Positions 44,416 to 53,750 are shown, counted from the stretch's first letter. The stretch: 64,000 nt of DNA from an uncultured Ignatzschineria sp. (GCA_945639195.1 CALZEE010000002.1:1-64000), one strand, 5' to 3'. Numbers and translations are program-made. The notes: generated by a model not told the origin, from the sequence alone.

Positions 44416-44429
44416 TTGATAATGATCAA
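44416..44429 (+). promoter_or_regulatory. Perfect FNR/ANR-type site upstream of the Tat-exported oxidase
   Basis: TTGAT-AATG-ATCAA fits the FNR consensus at all ten fixed positions. A TATGAT -10-like element at 44446-44451 puts the site about 35-40 bases upstream of a plausible start, near where FNR-type activators sit. The rest of the 43957-44506 gap is AT-rich and otherwise empty. Confidence 0.6.
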
Positions 44430-44506
44430 CCTGAAATTTACGTGATATGATACGCCCTTACAAAATTATTGGATCTTACATAAACATTTGATTATTGGAG
44501 TTAAGT

Positions 44507-45922
44507 ATGGCTATTACGCGTAGAAAATTTCTTTTAGGTGCTGGGGCAGTAGGTGTTATCGGTGCTGGGGCAGCAGTAGCGCCGATGATTAGTAGAGAAG
44601 GTCATATGATCCCTACAAAATCAAGAGCATTACACGTTGACGGAACTGCGGGTCCACTTCCTGCAGAATCTGATGCCGTAATTATCGGTGGTGGTATCCA
44701 AGGTATCATGACAGCAATCAACCTCCGTGAAAGAGGGATGACTGTGACTATTTGTGAAAAAGGCGAAGTTGCAGGTGAGCAATCAGGTCGTGCATACAGC
44801 CAAATCATCAGCTACATGACTTCACCAGAAATCTTCCCACTTCATCACTACGGTAAAAAACTTTGGCGTGGTATGAACGAGAAAATCGGTGCAGATACAA
44901 GCTACCGTACACAAGGCCGTGTTCAAGCGATTATCTCAGAAGATGAGCTTAAAAGTGTTGAAGCATGGATGGCAAGCAACGCAAACCCAGGTTTTGATGC
45001 GGACTTAAATGTACGTCTTATCCGTGGTGAAGAACTTGCAAAACGTCTTCCAAATGCACAAACTCCATGGGAAATTGGTGGATTTGAAGAAGATGCGGGT
45101 TCAGTTGACCCAGAAACAGGTGCACCAGTACTTGCTGAATATGCGAAAAAAATCGGTGTAAAAATCTTCACAAACTGTGCAGTAAGAGGCATTGAAACTG
45201 CAGGTGGTAAAATTTCTGATGTTGTAACTGAAAAAGGTTCTATCAAAACATCATTAGTTGTACTTGCGGGTGGTATTTGGTCACGTCTCTTCATGGGTAA
45301 CATGGGTGTTGATCTTCCAACATTGAATGTTTATCTTTCACAACAACGTGTTTCTGGCGTACCAGGCGCACCAAAAGGTAACGTTCATTTACCAAACGGT
45401 ATTCACTTCCGTGAACAAGCAGATGGTACCTATGCCGTAGCGCCACGTATCTTCACAAGCTCAATCGTAAAAGACAGCATCCTTCTTGGACCAAAATTTG
45501 CACATCTCTTAGCAGGCGGCGAATTACCACTTGAGTTCAAATTAGGGGTAGACTTCTTCAATTCATTTGGTATTCCAACTTCATGGAGTATGGATGAAGT
45601 AACACCATTTGAGAAAAATAGAATCGTCACTGCATCACAAAACAATGAACATTTAGATGCAGTATTCAATAGAATGAAAACTGAGTTCCCACAATTTGCA
45701 ACGTCAGAAGTTGTAGAACGTTGGGGCGCAATTGTTGCACCTACAGCGGATGAAGTACCTATTATTTCAGAAGTTGCAGAGTACCCAGGTCTTGTTATCA
45801 ATACAGCAACTGCATGGGGTATGACAGAAAGCCCTGCAGCGGGTGAATTAACAGCGGACCTTCTTACTGGTAAAACACCAGTGATTGATCCTAAAGCGTT
45901 TAGTCTTGCACGTTTTAACTAA
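44507..45922 (+). CDS. Tat-exported FAD-dependent oxidoreductase (DadA-like amino acid/amine oxidase)
   Basis: A 471-residue protein. The N-terminus TRRKFLLGAGAVGVIGAGAA is a twin-arginine signal. The FAD dinucleotide fold follows (AVIIGGGIQGIMTAINLRERG then ICEKGEVAGEQSGRA). Later blocks such as GRVQAI, SVDPETGAPVLAEYAKKIG and VLAGGIWSRLFMGNMG resemble DadA/D-amino-acid dehydrogenase or amine oxidase-type DAO enzymes. It should act in the periplasm. The next gene encodes an exported RidA, which removes imines made by such oxidases. Codon choice is unusually uniform (many GGT, CGT, CTT and CCA codons), which suggests high expression. Start set by TTGGAG at 44496. Confidence 0.88.
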   Translation: MAITRRKFLLGAGAVGVIGAGAAVAPMISREGHMIPTKSRALHVDGTAGPLPAESDAVIIGGGIQGIMTAINLRERGMTVTICEKGEVAGEQSGRAYSQIISYMTSPEIFPLHHYGKKLWRGMNEKIGADTSYRTQGRVQAIISEDELKSVEAWMASNANPGFDADLNVRLIRGEELAKRLPNAQTPWEIGGFEEDAGSVDPETGAPVLAEYAKKIGVKIFTNCAVRGIETAGGKISDVVTEKGSIKTSLVVLAGGIWSRLFMGNMGVDLPTLNVYLSQQRVSGVPGAPKGNVHLPNGIHFREQADGTYAVAPRIFTSSIVKDSILLGPKFAHLLAGGELPLEFKLGVDFFNSFGIPTSWSMDEVTPFEKNRIVTASQNNEHLDAVFNRMKTEFPQFATSEVVERWGAIVAPTADEVPIISEVAEYPGLVINTATAWGMTESPAAGELTADLLTGKTPVIDPKAFSLARFN

Positions 45923-45971
45923 TTGTAAGATATAATTGTTTTTGATCATTTCAAATTTTTAAGGAGTTTAT

Positions 45972-46460
45972 ATGCGTTTAAGAAGTTTACTTTTAACTGT
46001 GCCGTTTGTTTTAGGTATTGCTAATGCCAATACAAGCGAAATCATCTATAACAAGTTAGAAGGTATGCCTATCTCTGAATCTGTAGAAATTCCTGCAGGT
46101 AAGAGCTTAGTATTCCTTAGCGGTAAAGTTCCTGCAGTGATTAATCAAGACGCACCTGCTGGTTCATTAGAAGCATATGGTGATACAGAAGCACAAACAA
46201 TCAGTGTTCTTGAGCAAATCAAAGAAAATCTTGCAAGACTCGACCTTACAATGGAAGACGTTGTAAAAATGCAAGTATTCTTAGTGGGCGGTGAAGAGAC
46301 TGACGGTTTCATGGACTTTAAAGGTTTCATGAACGGTTACACAAAATTCTTTGATGCAGAAAAAACATTAAAGTTGCCAGCACGTTCGGCATTCCAAGTA
46401 GATAAGCTTGCGCTTCCTGCATGGAGAGTTGAGATCGAAGTAACGGCAGTTCGCCCATAG
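45972..46460 (+). CDS. Exported RidA-family enamine/imine deaminase
   Basis: A 162-residue RidA-family (YjgF/YER057c/UK114) protein preceded by a signal peptide (MRLRSLLLTVPFVLGIANA). RidA normally has about 130 cytosolic residues. The fold is recognisable in AQTISVLEQIKENLARLDL, MEDVVKMQVFL and the end block LPARSAFQVDKLALPAWRVEIEVTA, where the AR of PARSAF is the family's active-site Arg region. RidA hydrolyses 2-aminoacrylate and other imines to ketoacids. Being 49 bases after a Tat-exported amine oxidase, it probably detoxifies that enzyme's imine product in the periplasm. Confidence 0.87.
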   Translation: MRLRSLLLTVPFVLGIANANTSEIIYNKLEGMPISESVEIPAGKSLVFLSGKVPAVINQDAPAGSLEAYGDTEAQTISVLEQIKENLARLDLTMEDVVKMQVFLVGGEETDGFMDFKGFMNGYTKFFDAEKTLKLPARSAFQVDKLALPAWRVEIEVTAVRP

Positions 46461-46508
46461 TTTCGATGCGCAATAAGATCAGTTTTTAGGTCTTGTAATA
46501 AGCAGTAG

Positions 46509-46543
46509 AAAAGCCCTGGTAATAAACTTACCAGGGCTTTTTG
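46509..46543 (+). terminator. Terminator of the oxidase-RidA operon
   Basis: AAAAGCCCTGGTAA and TTACCAGGGCTTTT around TAAAC, with a T-run. Confidence 0.9.
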
Positions 46544-46639
46544 TTGCGCTCATTTTTAACATCTGTTTATTTGACGTTATAATTAACGGTATAGATATTT
46601 TATCTATTTATAGATAAGAATTGAGAAGGGATAGAGATA

Positions 46640-47347
46640 ATGATGATGTTGCTGAGGCGATTAGCGGGTATTTTTAAAAGAAGGGGGCTTTACTGTCTAT
46701 TAATGATCTGCCCATGGGTCGGTATCTCTGCAGAGCACGTTACGTTATTAGATCAAATAATGACGCCTGATATGATAGGGCGAAACCTCTCAGAATTAGA
46801 GGCATTGACGGGATCTGCAAGAAAAACTGCAGTAAAGCAACAGCAGAAACTGTATAAAGTCATGCAATGCGATATGATTGTTGCCTATCGAGATGACACA
46901 ATTAGATCTATAGAACTTGCTTTAACACCAGAATGTAGTTTTGATTTCAATGCTTTTATAAAGCTTTCAACAGCACGCTTTGAAGCGACAGACCTGACTT
47001 TTGGTACATTAAAAGAGGGGGTTTATTTTGCTGATTGTGTGTTCTTTTGTGAGGATATTTCTAATCCCACAATATATGAGCTATGGGAAGATCCTGATAG
47101 TACGCTCGATACTCAATTACAAATCTTAAGCAGTTCTCGCAGCACGCCGTATGAGCGCCACTCGCAATGGGTGGATGAGATGTTGCTTGGAGAGGGGGAA
47201 GATTGGCTGATGCAGCACCAATATAACTGCCATCCTGAACGTTATCAAAAACAGGCACAAAAAGCTTTTCAGGGATTGCCGATTGAAAAATTAATCGTGG
47301 GTTATGATCTATTAGAACGTCGTAATTTACGACGAGGATGCCCTTGA
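46640..47347 (+). CDS. Exported protein of unknown function
   Basis: A 235-residue protein with an N-terminal hydrophobic segment (GLYCLLMICPWVGISA) that can act as a signal peptide. The mature part is Cys-containing (MQCDMIV, ALTPECSFDF, YFADCVFFCED, HQYNCHPERY, RRGCP), enough for two or three disulfides, consistent with a periplasmic protein. No family recognised. Alternative starts are the first three ATGs. Confidence 0.65.
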   Translation: MMMLLRRLAGIFKRRGLYCLLMICPWVGISAEHVTLLDQIMTPDMIGRNLSELEALTGSARKTAVKQQQKLYKVMQCDMIVAYRDDTIRSIELALTPECSFDFNAFIKLSTARFEATDLTFGTLKEGVYFADCVFFCEDISNPTIYELWEDPDSTLDTQLQILSSSRSTPYERHSQWVDEMLLGEGEDWLMQHQYNCHPERYQKQAQKAFQGLPIEKLIVGYDLLERRNLRRGCP

Positions 47348-47508
47348 AAAAAAGGGTTAAAAAAAGGGATGTTATCTGATTTATAGATACTCTTAATCTG
47401 TTAATAATAAGGGGTTATCGATTTTATCTGATGCTTGATCTGGAGTAATGGCTCGTATTATACTGCGTTATAACAGATTGATAATTTTCATTGATGAGTG
47501 AGGAATAG

Positions 47509-47862
47509 ATGATGTCTTTGACAAAAAATAGATGGATCGGAATCGTTGCATTAACGGCTTTTTTTGGTACATTTTCAGCGAATGCATTAGATCGACCAGA
47601 AGGCGTTCCTGCTGATGCGGTGCTCTATACAGAAAATTACCATGCCAATGGTGCTAAGAATGAAGAGGGTTATCTCATCGAGGGAGAACCCATTGGAAAG
47701 TGGCAGAGATGGCATGCGAATGGCAAACTCGAGGCAGAAGCATTCTTTGATGAGGATGGGCCGACAGGAACATGGACTTATTGGGATGAGTCGGGAAAAA
47801 AAGAGCTTGAAGAGGTTTATGAGAAGGGTGAGCTCATTAAAACGACGCGTTTTACAGAATAG
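47509..47862 (+). CDS. Exported MORN_2 (YwqK-like) repeat protein
   Basis: A 117-residue protein with a signal peptide (IGIVALTAFFGTFSANA) and two or three MORN_2 repeats: ENYHANGAKNEEGYLIEGEPIGKW, RWHANGKLEAEAFFDEDGPTGTW and YWDESGKKELEEVYEKGEL. These repeats resemble the toxin-immunity protein YwqK, but many exported MORN_2 proteins have no known partner. There is no toxin gene beside it. Confidence 0.78.
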   Translation: MMSLTKNRWIGIVALTAFFGTFSANALDRPEGVPADAVLYTENYHANGAKNEEGYLIEGEPIGKWQRWHANGKLEAEAFFDEDGPTGTWTYWDESGKKELEEVYEKGELIKTTRFTE

Positions 47863-47929
47863 ATGCGTAAACGCTATAAATACGCTGTGAAATCGCTTAA
47901 GATATTTATAATGCTTACAGCTCTCTTGG

Positions 47930-49327
47930 TTGAAGGACTCTACTTTGCGAAAAATATTATATAGCGTTTATATCCTCATTCTATTATCGGGGCTCTTGAT
48001 TGTTATTCCCCCTGTTTCAAATTGGGTGGGATATCAGCGCTATATTGCTCAGTGGGGAAATATTACAAAACTCCCCATTACACTACAATTTTTAGACATT
48101 TATCATATTGGGGTAAAAGAGGAAGATCAGCCGCAGTTTTCTAACGAAATTCTCCAAAGCTTAGATCGCGTGATGGTGACGTATGAACCTCTCATCGTAA
48201 TTCCGGGCGTGACGCAAAAAACATCAGCGTCTTGGCGATGGACGGGATTAATTGGTATCGGGGGCATCGGTTGGTTTGATCGGCGGGAAACCACGGAAAC
48301 AATATTTTTAGAGAGACCCGCGCGTATTAAGCAGATCGACAAGGTTGCCGGGCGCATTGAGCTTGAGATTGAGCTCAACCCTTTTAAAAATTACCAAGCT
48401 CGCATGATTGATTTTGAGTTTTTACCTAATCCTGCATTAATCCCGCTGATTGAGTATCAGGTCAATGGTGAGTCTATGATTGAGCCGACTGATTTCACGC
48501 TATCGCTTGATATTAATCTTGCGGATGAAAAAAAGCGTGATGCAGAAGGGCTTCAAAGGATTCAAGATGAGCCTAGACATATCAATCACAGATTATGGCC
48601 GGTTTATTTCCCGGTAGATTATTCTGTATTAGAAACCCGCGTATTATTGAGTTTGAATGATGAAACTGGAAGATCAATTCTCGCTTCTCGGCATCAAACA
48701 ATGACGCCAACGCAATTTAATGTGGCGCGAGAGAGGCTGTTACGTACGGGGATAGATCAGATGCAAGTCACGATTTATGGGGAACAAAGAGATCATATGG
48801 GCTTCGCTGAACGGATAACGCTTGATGATACCGCGCTGAATACTGAAGCCGGGCAATTACTTCAACTCATCCCCGATTATGAGGTGGATCGATTCTATTT
48901 TGAGGCACAGAGAAGTGCGCGGCTATCGATCTTTCGCACCAAAAGGGAGGAAGGCAGTACGTTATTTGAGGGATTCGATGAGCATTGGGACATGTTTGAT
49001 GACCAATTGATGCAAGCGGAATTGATGGCGATCAGTCATATGGGCAGGCCATTTGGGGGTTGCCTGATTGGCGGAGAGATCGTGCGGGAGGATGACGGAT
49101 TACGGCGTTATCTCTATGAGCGAGCCTATGAAACTGCCCCGAAAAAAACACGTATTGTTACTATAAGTGAGATGACAGAAGCCTTAATAGCACAAACCGC
49201 ATCAACTATGGATTCGGCAATCATGAATAGTGAATGTAGTTTGCAAGAACAAGCAGTTTTAAGATTCTTAGGGATGGATGAACAGGATTTAATGATGCGT
49301 TTTACCCACTTAAAAGGCGCTCAATAG
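47930..49327 (+). CDS. Membrane-anchored protein of unknown function
   Basis: A 465-residue protein with one N-terminal transmembrane helix (ILYSVYILILLSGLLIVIPPV) and a large periplasmic part. I recognise no family. Features include RWTGLIGIGGIGWFDRRE, ELELNPFKNYQARMIDFEF and the C-terminal LSLQEQAVLRFLGMDEQD-like end with two Cys. No ATG is available before the helix, so TTG at 47930 (or 47945) is the likely start. It is 67 bases after the MORN_2 gene. Confidence 0.6.
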   Translation: MKDSTLRKILYSVYILILLSGLLIVIPPVSNWVGYQRYIAQWGNITKLPITLQFLDIYHIGVKEEDQPQFSNEILQSLDRVMVTYEPLIVIPGVTQKTSASWRWTGLIGIGGIGWFDRRETTETIFLERPARIKQIDKVAGRIELEIELNPFKNYQARMIDFEFLPNPALIPLIEYQVNGESMIEPTDFTLSLDINLADEKKRDAEGLQRIQDEPRHINHRLWPVYFPVDYSVLETRVLLSLNDETGRSILASRHQTMTPTQFNVARERLLRTGIDQMQVTIYGEQRDHMGFAERITLDDTALNTEAGQLLQLIPDYEVDRFYFEAQRSARLSIFRTKREEGSTLFEGFDEHWDMFDDQLMQAELMAISHMGRPFGGCLIGGEIVREDDGLRRYLYERAYETAPKKTRIVTISEMTEALIAQTASTMDSAIMNSECSLQEQAVLRFLGMDEQDLMMRFTHLKGAQ

Positions 49328-49354
49328 TACGCTTATTGAGGAATCTTTGAGGGA

Positions 49355-50467
49355 TTAAAACGAGGCATTTAAGAGATAAGCATCGCCCATTCTGGGAGCA
49401 TAATCTCGGATTCTCTCCATTTCTGCGGGGATTTGAATGAGCTCATTGGTCATTTTTACAACGCACTCATCAAGCCCGGGGTTGCCACTACTTCTAAAGA
49501 CGCCCGTACGGCGCGGCTCTTCAAAGATCATTACCGCAACTTGATAACGTCTATTGCTGCCGCGAATATGATTGCTAAAGCATTCTGAAGAGGCAAGGGC
49601 GACGTTATATTCGAGGCGGCGGATTTGACTGCCGGCGGCATTCATCATATTGGTGCTTATGCTTCGCTCTTTCGTCGCTTCTTCTTTTTTCGCAATTTCA
49701 TCAAGCAGAGATTGATCCACCGGCGGTAGGATTCTGTTAACAATCAACGTTACCGGTTCATTCGTGCCAAATTGATTACTGTCGCTCACTTCCGCTTCTT
49801 CTGGGGCGGGTGTCTCATCTGTTTCTGGCAGTTCTTCTTGGTTGATCGGCTCTGTAGGATTAAATTTCTGCAGTAGCTGTACAAATTCTGATGAATAGTA
49901 AGTCGGATCTTCCTCACCTTGTGGGGTATCTTTCCACTCTTTATCAAAGAATGGGGTATCTGCTAAGAGTGCGAGTGCATTCTCACGGAGTTGCTGATAG
50001 GGATCGATATCATTGCTGACAGTTCTCCGGTATTCTCCCTCTTTTCTGGGTGGGAGGATATTTTCACGCAGGAGATCTCCTCCTTTAGAGAGATTTTGTT
50101 GATAGCTCGGTGCTTGCGCTTCTTGTGCTTTGAGCGCTTCATCGGCTTCATCTGATCCAGCTTGTGTCTCTTCTTCTATGACGTCTTCGATGCCTTCCTC
50201 TTGCGCATCTTCACTTTCTTCTTCGGGCGATTTTTCCTCGGATGAATCTGATTCTGGCTCAGGGTTATTTTCCGGTTCGTTCTCCGGGGCGGGCGTAGGG
50301 AATAGCGCTTCAGGCATTAGTTGAATCATATCGATCGGCAGAGCGTTATCTTGCTGTTGATATTCGACAATTCTACTCTTTTCATCACGCACCATAATAT
50401 AGCCAGAGCCAATATGGAGGCAGAGGGCTAATAAGAGGGACATAATAAAAATCGCGCGTTTATTCAT
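49355..50467 (-). CDS. TonB/TolA-like architecture protein with acidic linker
   Basis: A 370-residue protein with an N-terminal transmembrane anchor (AIFIMSLLLALCLHIGSGYIM), then a Pro/Glu/Ser-rich acidic linker (residues about 50-115), then a mixed middle. The C-terminal domain starts near 265 (IRRLEYNVALASSECFSNHI, YQVAVMIFEEP, RDYAPRMGDAYLLNASF). Anchor, extended linker and C-terminal domain is the TonB/TolA layout, but the acidic linker (not Pro-Lys) and the end are unlike TonB. No exbBD or tol genes lie nearby. A periplasm-spanning role is inferred. Confidence 0.6.
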   Translation of the reverse strand: MNKRAIFIMSLLLALCLHIGSGYIMVRDEKSRIVEYQQQDNALPIDMIQLMPEALFPTPAPENEPENNPEPESDSSEEKSPEEESEDAQEEGIEDVIEEETQAGSDEADEALKAQEAQAPSYQQNLSKGGDLLRENILPPRKEGEYRRTVSNDIDPYQQLRENALALLADTPFFDKEWKDTPQGEEDPTYYSSEFVQLLQKFNPTEPINQEELPETDETPAPEEAEVSDSNQFGTNEPVTLIVNRILPPVDQSLLDEIAKKEEATKERSISTNMMNAAGSQIRRLEYNVALASSECFSNHIRGSNRRYQVAVMIFEEPRRTGVFRSSGNPGLDECVVKMTNELIQIPAEMERIRDYAPRMGDAYLLNASF

Positions 50468-50532
50468 GGAGCTCGTTCATATAGATGTTGAAAAGAGGAT
50501 CTATTAACAGTTAAATCATTTAATTCAAGGCG

Positions 50533-51120
50533 TTATTCTACCTTAGTTTTTGCCTTTTCGATGAGATATATAAAGGGCGGCGTATTCTGTTGGTTGATAA
50601 ATTGCTGTTTAAAGACATTGTACTGTTTTTGATTGAGCGTTGAGAGATACGTTTCTAGCGTATCCTTTTCCGCTTTTCCTGCCGGATGACCATGGTAAAC
50701 AGCAATCAGCATAATGCCATTGCCTTTTAGTAACGAAAGTCCCGATTTAACACTCTGAAGCGTTGATTCAGCCAGCGTTGTGATGGCCTTATCGCCTTTG
50801 GGAAGATAGCCAAGATTGTAGATGATAAAGTCAACCGGCGTATTAATGTGCGTGAGGAAATTGGCATGGCTATCATGTATCAAATGGATCTCAGGATGAG
50901 GAAGTGGTAATCCCGAGAGCAGTTTATGGCTGCTGTCAATGGCCTCTTTTTGAATATCAAATCCATAGATTGCGCCATTCCCTTGTAATATCTGTGCGAT
51001 TTTATAGGTATCAAAACCATTACCAAGCGTCGCATCTATTACCGTTGCACCCGGTTGAATAAATTGAGTGAGGTGCTGATCGATAATTGGATGAATGGAG
51101 TTGAGGTGTTGATAGCGCAT
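50533..51120 (-). CDS. mnmM: tRNA wobble methyltransferase MnmM (YtqB)
   Basis: A 195-residue SAM-dependent methyltransferase of the YtqB/MnmM family: motif I VIDATLGNGFDTYKIAQIL, YGFDIQKEAI, motif IV DFIIYNLGYLPKGDKAI and the family signature YHGHPAGKAEKD. It ends NTPPFIYLIEKAK. MnmM methylates nm5s2U34 to mnm5s2U34, a step done by MnmC in many gammaproteobacteria. If mnmC is absent elsewhere in the genome, MnmM would replace it. The call rests on motif resemblance. Confidence 0.8.
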   Translation of the reverse strand: MRYQHLNSIHPIIDQHLTQFIQPGATVIDATLGNGFDTYKIAQILQGNGAIYGFDIQKEAIDSSHKLLSGLPLPHPEIHLIHDSHANFLTHINTPVDFIIYNLGYLPKGDKAITTLAESTLQSVKSGLSLLKGNGIMLIAVYHGHPAGKAEKDTLETYLSTLNQKQYNVFKQQFINQQNTPPFIYLIEKAKTKVE

Positions 51121-51733
51121 GGAGAGTTGAGTCTTATCTTAGTGAAGGGGGGAGTTTGGTAGATCTCATATTCTTGGAGAGTATCTGTCATTGCAGATGA
51201 TTTAAGGATTATAGCAAAATAAAGGATCTTTGCTAAGACAGGGTAAAGATGCCAAGAGAGCCGTTTTAAATATCGTTGTTGAATGATAATTGGAAGGATA
51301 AGGCATGATAATATATCAGTTTCAATAGGATATGCTGTATTTGAGGATTTTGTGATGACAGGAAAGGATAACTTGACGAAGATATATTCGCGTTAAATCA
51401 TGACAAAATTTGAAAGTGCGCATTTTGTCCCCATTGTTCATGAGCTCCTTGATTGAAGTTGAGGAATATCGATGTAATAAAAAATGTCGATAGCTTAAAA
51501 TATATAATTGCTTGAAGATGTTAAGTGAGAACTTATAAGAACAAGTTTCATGTCGTAATGAATGAGTATTATGGCAATATAAGATTGATATGGGTTTGCG
51601 GTGCGGCTATCACTCGCGATCGATATTGATCATAAGCGTATAGATAGGCGAAAAAGTTGCTTGAAGAGATCTGTCTATATCGATTGATGAACCTATAAAG
51701 TCTCTGATGAGAAAGAAGAGATGGAGTAAAAAG
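51121..51733. other. 612-base intergenic region upstream of panB
   Basis: Between divergent mnmM and panB. I see short palindrome-like pieces around GATCGATATTGATC (51618-51631) and nothing coding. It likely carries the panBC promoter. Confidence 0.35.
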
Positions 51734-52543
51734 ATGCGTAAAATTAGAGTGACAGATCTGCAAAACATGAAAAATGCCGGTGAGAAAATCACGATGTTAA
51801 CGTGCTACGATGCAAGCTTCGCACGGGAAATGGCGCGAGCAGAATTAGATACTGTTTTAATTGGTGACTCATTAGGAATGGTTGTGCAGGGACATGGCTC
51901 AACACTCCCGGTGACACTCGAAGAGGTCATCTATCATACGGAAAATGTAATTCGGGCGAATCATCATTCTTTCATCATTGCAGATCTTCCTTTTGGGAGT
52001 TATGAAGCAAGCAAAGAGTCTGCTTTTAAAGCCGCATCAGCACTTATGAAAGCGGGCGCTGAAATGGTGAAGATTGAAGGGGGCAAAGAGTTTGCAGAGA
52101 TCACGCAATTCTTAACCGCAAGAGGGATTCCTGTATGCGCGCATATTGGTCTGTTACCCCAATCGGTTAATGTGATGGGAGGCTATGTTGTCCAAGGTAG
52201 AGAGCTTCAGATGGCCGCAAAGTTAATTGAAGATGCTAGAGCACATCAATTAGCGGGTGCACAGCTGATCGTTGTGGAGTGCGTACCTGCGGAAGTGGGA
52301 GAAGCCATCTCTGTGGCACTGACTATTCCTGTTATTGGTATTGGTGCCGGAGAAATGACGGATGGGCAGGTATTAGTGATGCACGATATGCTTGGTTTAC
52401 AGGGTGAGGTTTCCCCTAAATTTGTGAAGAACTTCTTAGCAGCAAGTGCAGCCTTGGGCGATGCTTCTATTCAAGGCGCTTTTAAGCAGTATGTAAAAGA
52501 AGTCAAAATGGGCGAATTCCCGGCATTAGAGCATCATTTTTAG
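51734..52543 (+). CDS. panB: 3-methyl-2-oxobutanoate hydroxymethyltransferase PanB
   Basis: A 269-residue enzyme that transfers a hydroxymethyl group from methylene-THF to 2-oxoisovalerate, the first committed step of pantothenate (CoA) synthesis. Mg-site and active-site blocks are visible: MLTCYDASFA, LIGDSLGMVVQGH, DLPFGSYE, MVKIEGG, AHIGLLPQSV and the Glu in IVVECVPAE. The start at 51734 follows GATGGAGTAAA. The ATG at 51707 would add 9 unsupported residues. Confidence 0.97.
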   Translation: MRKIRVTDLQNMKNAGEKITMLTCYDASFAREMARAELDTVLIGDSLGMVVQGHGSTLPVTLEEVIYHTENVIRANHHSFIIADLPFGSYEASKESAFKAASALMKAGAEMVKIEGGKEFAEITQFLTARGIPVCAHIGLLPQSVNVMGGYVVQGRELQMAAKLIEDARAHQLAGAQLIVVECVPAEVGEAISVALTIPVIGIGAGEMTDGQVLVMHDMLGLQGEVSPKFVKNFLAASAALGDASIQGAFKQYVKEVKMGEFPALEHHF

Positions 52544-52587
52544 AGGCTTATTGCAGCGATATTATACTAATTTGAATTTAAGCGAAG

Positions 52588-52617
52588 AAAAGGGGATGAT
52601 AATTCATTCCCTTTTTT
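52588..52617 (+). terminator. Terminator-like hairpin between panB and panC
   Basis: AAAAGGGGATGA and TCATTCCCTTTT with a T-run end, so panC may have its own promoter or depend on readthrough. Confidence 0.75.
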
Positions 52618-52721
52618 GTGGGAACTCGTTGAAGATGATGTACTAGAGATCATGATCTACGGGATGTTGTCTATGATTGATCGCCCTTGAGTAGCTGATC
52701 GTAAAAGAGAAAGGAATCGAT

Positions 52722-53576
52722 GTGCAAATTTTAAAGAGTATCGAAGAAGTTAAAAATTGGCGTAGATTGCATGATGCAGTCGCGTTTGTCCCGACAATGG
52801 GAAACCTTCATGCGGGGCATATTTCACTGGTGACGCGAGCAAAGCAATGTTCACCGAATGTGATTGTCTCTATTTTTGTGAATCCCTTACAATTTGGCGC
52901 GGGAGAGGATCTCGATAGTTACCCAAGAACGTTAGATGCGGATATTGAAAAGTTGGAAAATGCCGGCGTTTCAGCACTATTTTTACCAACGCCAGAGATG
53001 CTTTATGGCACGGATACGCCTTTTATGGTGATTCCACCTGCATCATTAATATCGGATCTTTGTGGGAAGGATCGCCCTGGGCACTTTGAGGGGGTTGCGA
53101 CGGTTGTGGCAAAATTCTTTAATATTGTCACACCGACTTACGCCTGTTTTGGAAAGAAAGATTATCAGCAGCTTCGCGTTATTGAAGGGATGGTTCAATC
53201 GCTCAATTTTGATATTCAAATCATTCCTGTAGAGATCGAGCGAGAAGCAGAAGGGCTTGCGCTGTCGAGTCGCAATGGCTATCTCTTAGCAGAAGAGAAA
53301 AGCCATGCGCTAGAAATTTCAGGCGCTATTAAAGCAATGAAGCTCGCTATTGAAACGGCTAGTCAAAATGGGGCAATAGTGGCAGGATTTTACGAAGCGT
53401 TAGAAGCGCGCTTTACAGAATCGCTCACCGCTTCTGGCTTTGAGGTGGATTATCTCTCTGTCAGAGAGCAGCAAGGCTTACAACCTGCAAATGAGTTAGA
53501 TAAACATCTTGTCATCCTTGTGGCGGCAAAGATTGGTAAACCACGTCTTTTAGATAATATTGAAGTAGAGCTTTAA
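52722..53576 (+). CDS. panC: Pantothenate synthetase PanC
   Basis: A 284-residue enzyme joining pantoate and beta-alanine at the cost of ATP. The nucleotide-binding PTMGNLHAGHISLV (HxGH) and the KMSKS-like ALSSRNGYL are clear. Pantoate-site segments include FVNPLQFGAGEDLDSYPRTL and FGKKDYQQLRVI. It starts with GTG at 52722, as confirmed by family alignment (MQILKSIEEV). panD is not beside it. Confidence 0.96.
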   Translation: MQILKSIEEVKNWRRLHDAVAFVPTMGNLHAGHISLVTRAKQCSPNVIVSIFVNPLQFGAGEDLDSYPRTLDADIEKLENAGVSALFLPTPEMLYGTDTPFMVIPPASLISDLCGKDRPGHFEGVATVVAKFFNIVTPTYACFGKKDYQQLRVIEGMVQSLNFDIQIIPVEIEREAEGLALSSRNGYLLAEEKSHALEISGAIKAMKLAIETASQNGAIVAGFYEALEARFTESLTASGFEVDYLSVREQQGLQPANELDKHLVILVAAKIGKPRLLDNIEVEL

Positions 53577-53639
53577 CCCTGACATAAACCGCTGCAATGT
53601 TCCGTTACTGAACTCATCGGTACTATCAGACAGATATAG

Positions 53640-53664
53640 AGAGCCCATTAGGGCTCTTTTTTTA
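53640..53664 (+). terminator. Terminator after panC
   Basis: AGAGCCC, ATTA, GGGCTCT and a run of seven T. Confidence 0.9.
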
Positions 53665-53730
53665 TTGAATAATCAGCGGGAATATTGGGAGTGACTGCCG
53701 TTTTGTGAAGGGAAAATAAAATGTTTCTAA

Positions 53731-53750
53731 TTGTTACAGAGCTGTCACAT
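53731..53750 (+). promoter_or_regulatory. Pho box upstream of pstS
   Basis: TTGTTACA-GAG-CTGTCACA forms two half-sites 11 bases apart, matching the PhoB-box pattern CTGTCATA. It lies 106 bases before pstS. Confidence 0.7.

Noticed and set aside
44416..44429. Fur-box reading of the TGATAATGATCAA stretch
   Set aside because: It shares only part of the Fur pattern, while the FNR pattern matches at all fixed positions.
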